NCBI GenBank assembly: GCA_001910725.1
Contig: MJGA01000018.1
Location: 558,001-622,000, forward strand
Length of the DNA stretch: 64,000 nt
Direction of reading: 5' to 3'
DNA from: Phanerodontia chrysosporium
Taxonomy: Eukaryota; Basidiomycota; Agaricomycetes; Polyporales; Phanerochaetaceae
Positions 63,764 to 64,000 of the stretch are shown here, piece after piece; within the stretch, counting starts at the first letter, position 1; each line of letters opens with the position of its first letter. The notes beneath the pieces are model-generated. The model did not search any database. It had not been told where the DNA came from and was given only the letters and a program-made list of their open reading frames with translations. The position numbers and the translations under genes are program-made.

Positions 63764-64000
63764 ATGTTCGCCAAGTTCCTCGCTGTCGCTACCCTCGCCC
63801 TTGCGGCGTCTGCTGCCTCCATCCCCGAGAAGCGCTCTGCGAAGATCGCCGGGACCCACAACGGTGACGGTACGTCCAGGCCTATGTGTTTTTCGTGAAG
63901 CTACGATGCTGACAGGAGCTGCCGCAGGTACCTACTACGCCACCGGCCTCGGTGCCTGCGGCATCACCAACGTCGACACGGACCACATCGCGGCCGCGTC
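63764..64000 (+). CDS. Secreted expansin-like protein, copy 2 (3' end beyond window)
   Basis: Exon 1 is 63764-63869 (106 nt, as in copy 1); intron 63870-63927; exon 2 runs off the window. The signal peptide is MFAKFLAVATLALAASAAS, followed by PEKRSAKIAG and the barrel start TYYATGLGACGITNVDTDHI. Over the visible part it matches copy 1 at about 85 percent of residues, with the same intron position and phase. Role as for copy 1: secreted wall-associated double-psi barrel protein. It is truncated only by the window. Confidence 0.88.

Overview
This window reads as nuclear DNA of a basidiomycete fungus, most likely an agaricomycete and perhaps a polypore. The genes are GC-rich and densely interrupted by introns of about 47-70 nt with GTRNGT donors. 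They include a single-chain GATase/IGPS/PRAI tryptophan gene, an NADPH-oxidase regulator NoxR, an Slt2-type MAP kinase, a Bud4-like PH protein and an Mph1/FANCM helicase. No rRNA, tRNA, CRISPR or operon was found. The rank of polypore is inference; basidiomycete is well supported. All gene models were spliced by eye and none has been checked against a database.

Layout: 0-6 kb holds a proline/glutamine-rich hypothetical gene (-) and a divergent M16 insulinase-like peptidase (+), with a possible remnant of a second M16 gene at the left edge. 5.9-13.7 kb is a divergent pair: a Drs2-type P4 flippase (-) and the trifunctional tryptophan gene (+). 15-20 kb holds NoxR (+) convergent with a PinX1/Pxr1 G-patch protein (-). 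21-27 kb holds a short-chain dehydrogenase and a secreted S10 serine carboxypeptidase, separated by about 3 kb without genes that carries a 24-bp inverted repeat pair. 27.4-36 kb holds an Mph1/FANCM-like helicase (+), an MFS drug/H+ antiporter-like transporter (-) and a DUF952 protein (-). 36.8-47.5 kb holds, all on +, the cell-wall-integrity MAP kinase, an epsin and a large Bud4/anillin-like protein. 48.3-53.3 kb holds a small three-QxW beta-trefoil lectin (+), an Lro1-type PDAT (-) and a DUF302-like protein (-). 54-64 kb is the most unusual part: two secreted expansin-like (double-psi barrel) paralogs in opposite orientation flank a flavin-dependent halogenase (-), a 733-bp hAT-like MITE with intact 8-bp target-site duplication, and a DUF985/cupin_5 gene (+).

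Most genes are independent housekeeping or growth genes and do not form an obvious pathway cluster. NoxR, the Slt2-type kinase, the epsin and the Bud4-like protein all concern polarized growth, cell wall or septation, but their proximity may be chance. The best leads are the MITE, three apparent GC-AG introns, the halogenase, the inverted expansin pair with a conserved promoter block, and micro-exons in the lectin gene.
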